NCBI GenBank assembly: GCA_963840275.1 | Contig: CAWIYK010000001.1 | Span: forward strand, 496,001 to 560,000 | Length of the DNA: 64,000 bases | Reading direction: 5' to 3' | DNA from: Actinophytocola sp963840275 | GTDB taxonomy: Bacteria > Actinomycetota > Actinomycetes > Mycobacteriales > Pseudonocardiaceae | Shown: piece by piece, positions 63,167 through 64,000 of the stretch | How positions within the stretch are numbered: the stretch's first letter is position 1 | Layout: each line of letters opens with the position of its first letter | The notes under the pieces: model-generated | Told to the model about the DNA's origin: nothing | The model's database searches: none | Seen by the model: the letters and a program-made list of their open reading frames with translations, nothing else | Position numbers and translations under genes: made by a program

Positions 63167-63170
<4 letters not shown>
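60360..63170 (-). CDS. fdsA: Formate dehydrogenase alpha subunit (molybdopterin, iron-sulfur)
   Basis: 936 aa. The N-terminal [2Fe-2S] domain (Cys52, Cys63, Cys66, Cys80), the His-Cys cluster near 112-125 and two ferredoxin-type clusters (168-178, 210-220) precede the catalytic part. There, Cys244, Cys247, Cys251 and Cys279 bind the [4Fe-4S], and Cys372 (ARVCHSP) replaces selenocysteine as Mo/W ligand. This is the NAD-linked FdsABG type that oxidises formate to CO2. The ATG overlaps the beta-subunit stop. The delta gene follows across a duplicated spacer. Confidence 0.95.

Positions 63171-64000
<830 letters not shown>

Overview
The window comes from a high-GC actinobacterium. Short GTG/ATG-start operons with ATGA/GTGA stop-start overlaps, many ECF sigma factors, SARP, LacI and ROK regulators and a modular type I polyketide synthase (PKS) fit a soil filamentous genus, most likely Pseudonocardiaceae (inference; no rRNA or other marker is present). 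I saw no tRNA, rRNA, CRISPR array, insertion sequence or phage, and no gene-free stretch exceeds about 300 bases.

Bases 1-7400 are the right edge of a specialised-metabolite cluster. The 3' end of a PKS module (KS-AT-DH-KR-ACP, methylmalonyl-type AT, C-terminal docking segment) is followed by a pair resembling the isonitrile-forming enzymes ScoE (non-heme iron dioxygenase; M. tuberculosis Rv0097) and ScoD (FcoT-type; Rv0098), then a hairpin and a shortened MFS transporter. A PKS next to an isonitrile-making pair is the most exciting feature here. Bases 7300-16600 hold a GT39-type membrane glycosyltransferase, an EEP hydrolase, a secreted PI-PLC-like protein with a substituted histidine, an orphan aryl-carrier-type protein, a copper operon behind a CsoR-like operator (copZ, a His-rich membrane protein, copA), a nucleotidyltransferase and a hypothetical protein.

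Bases 16600-31400 are devoted to beta-glucan and oligosaccharide use: a six-gene operon (SBP, ATPase, two permeases, ATPase, GH1 glucosidase), a divergent ROK regulator, a GH3 glucosidase behind a near-consensus CebR box, a secreted discoidin/beta-helix protein behind a tandem LacI-type operator, and a LacI regulator. A SARP-family regulator, an SMP-30 lactonase and two DUF202 membrane proteins follow. Bases 34900-40200 are a lipid-modification locus (FAD oxidoreductase, DUF1365, two CFA-type methyltransferases, DUF1295) like M. tuberculosis Rv0446c-Rv0449c, but without sigK/rskA. Next come a GntR regulator, an ECF sigma factor carrying its own zinc-finger and membrane segment, a flavin reductase, and an ECF42/YCII pair.

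Bases 44500-53500 hold a secreted hydrolase and a probable uronate/pectin locus: a Tat-exported beta-helix protein, a four-gene ABC importer, a uronate-dehydrogenase-like enzyme and an unknown protein. After an ECF sigma factor, a GNAT and a GyrI-like protein, bases 55500-64000 form a one-carbon region: cyclodeaminase-like protein, formate-THF ligase, an XRE/HD-domain pair, and an NAD-type formate dehydrogenase (beta partial, alpha, delta). The alpha and delta genes are separated by a 74-bp tandem duplication that creates two overlapping 25-residue mini-ORFs.
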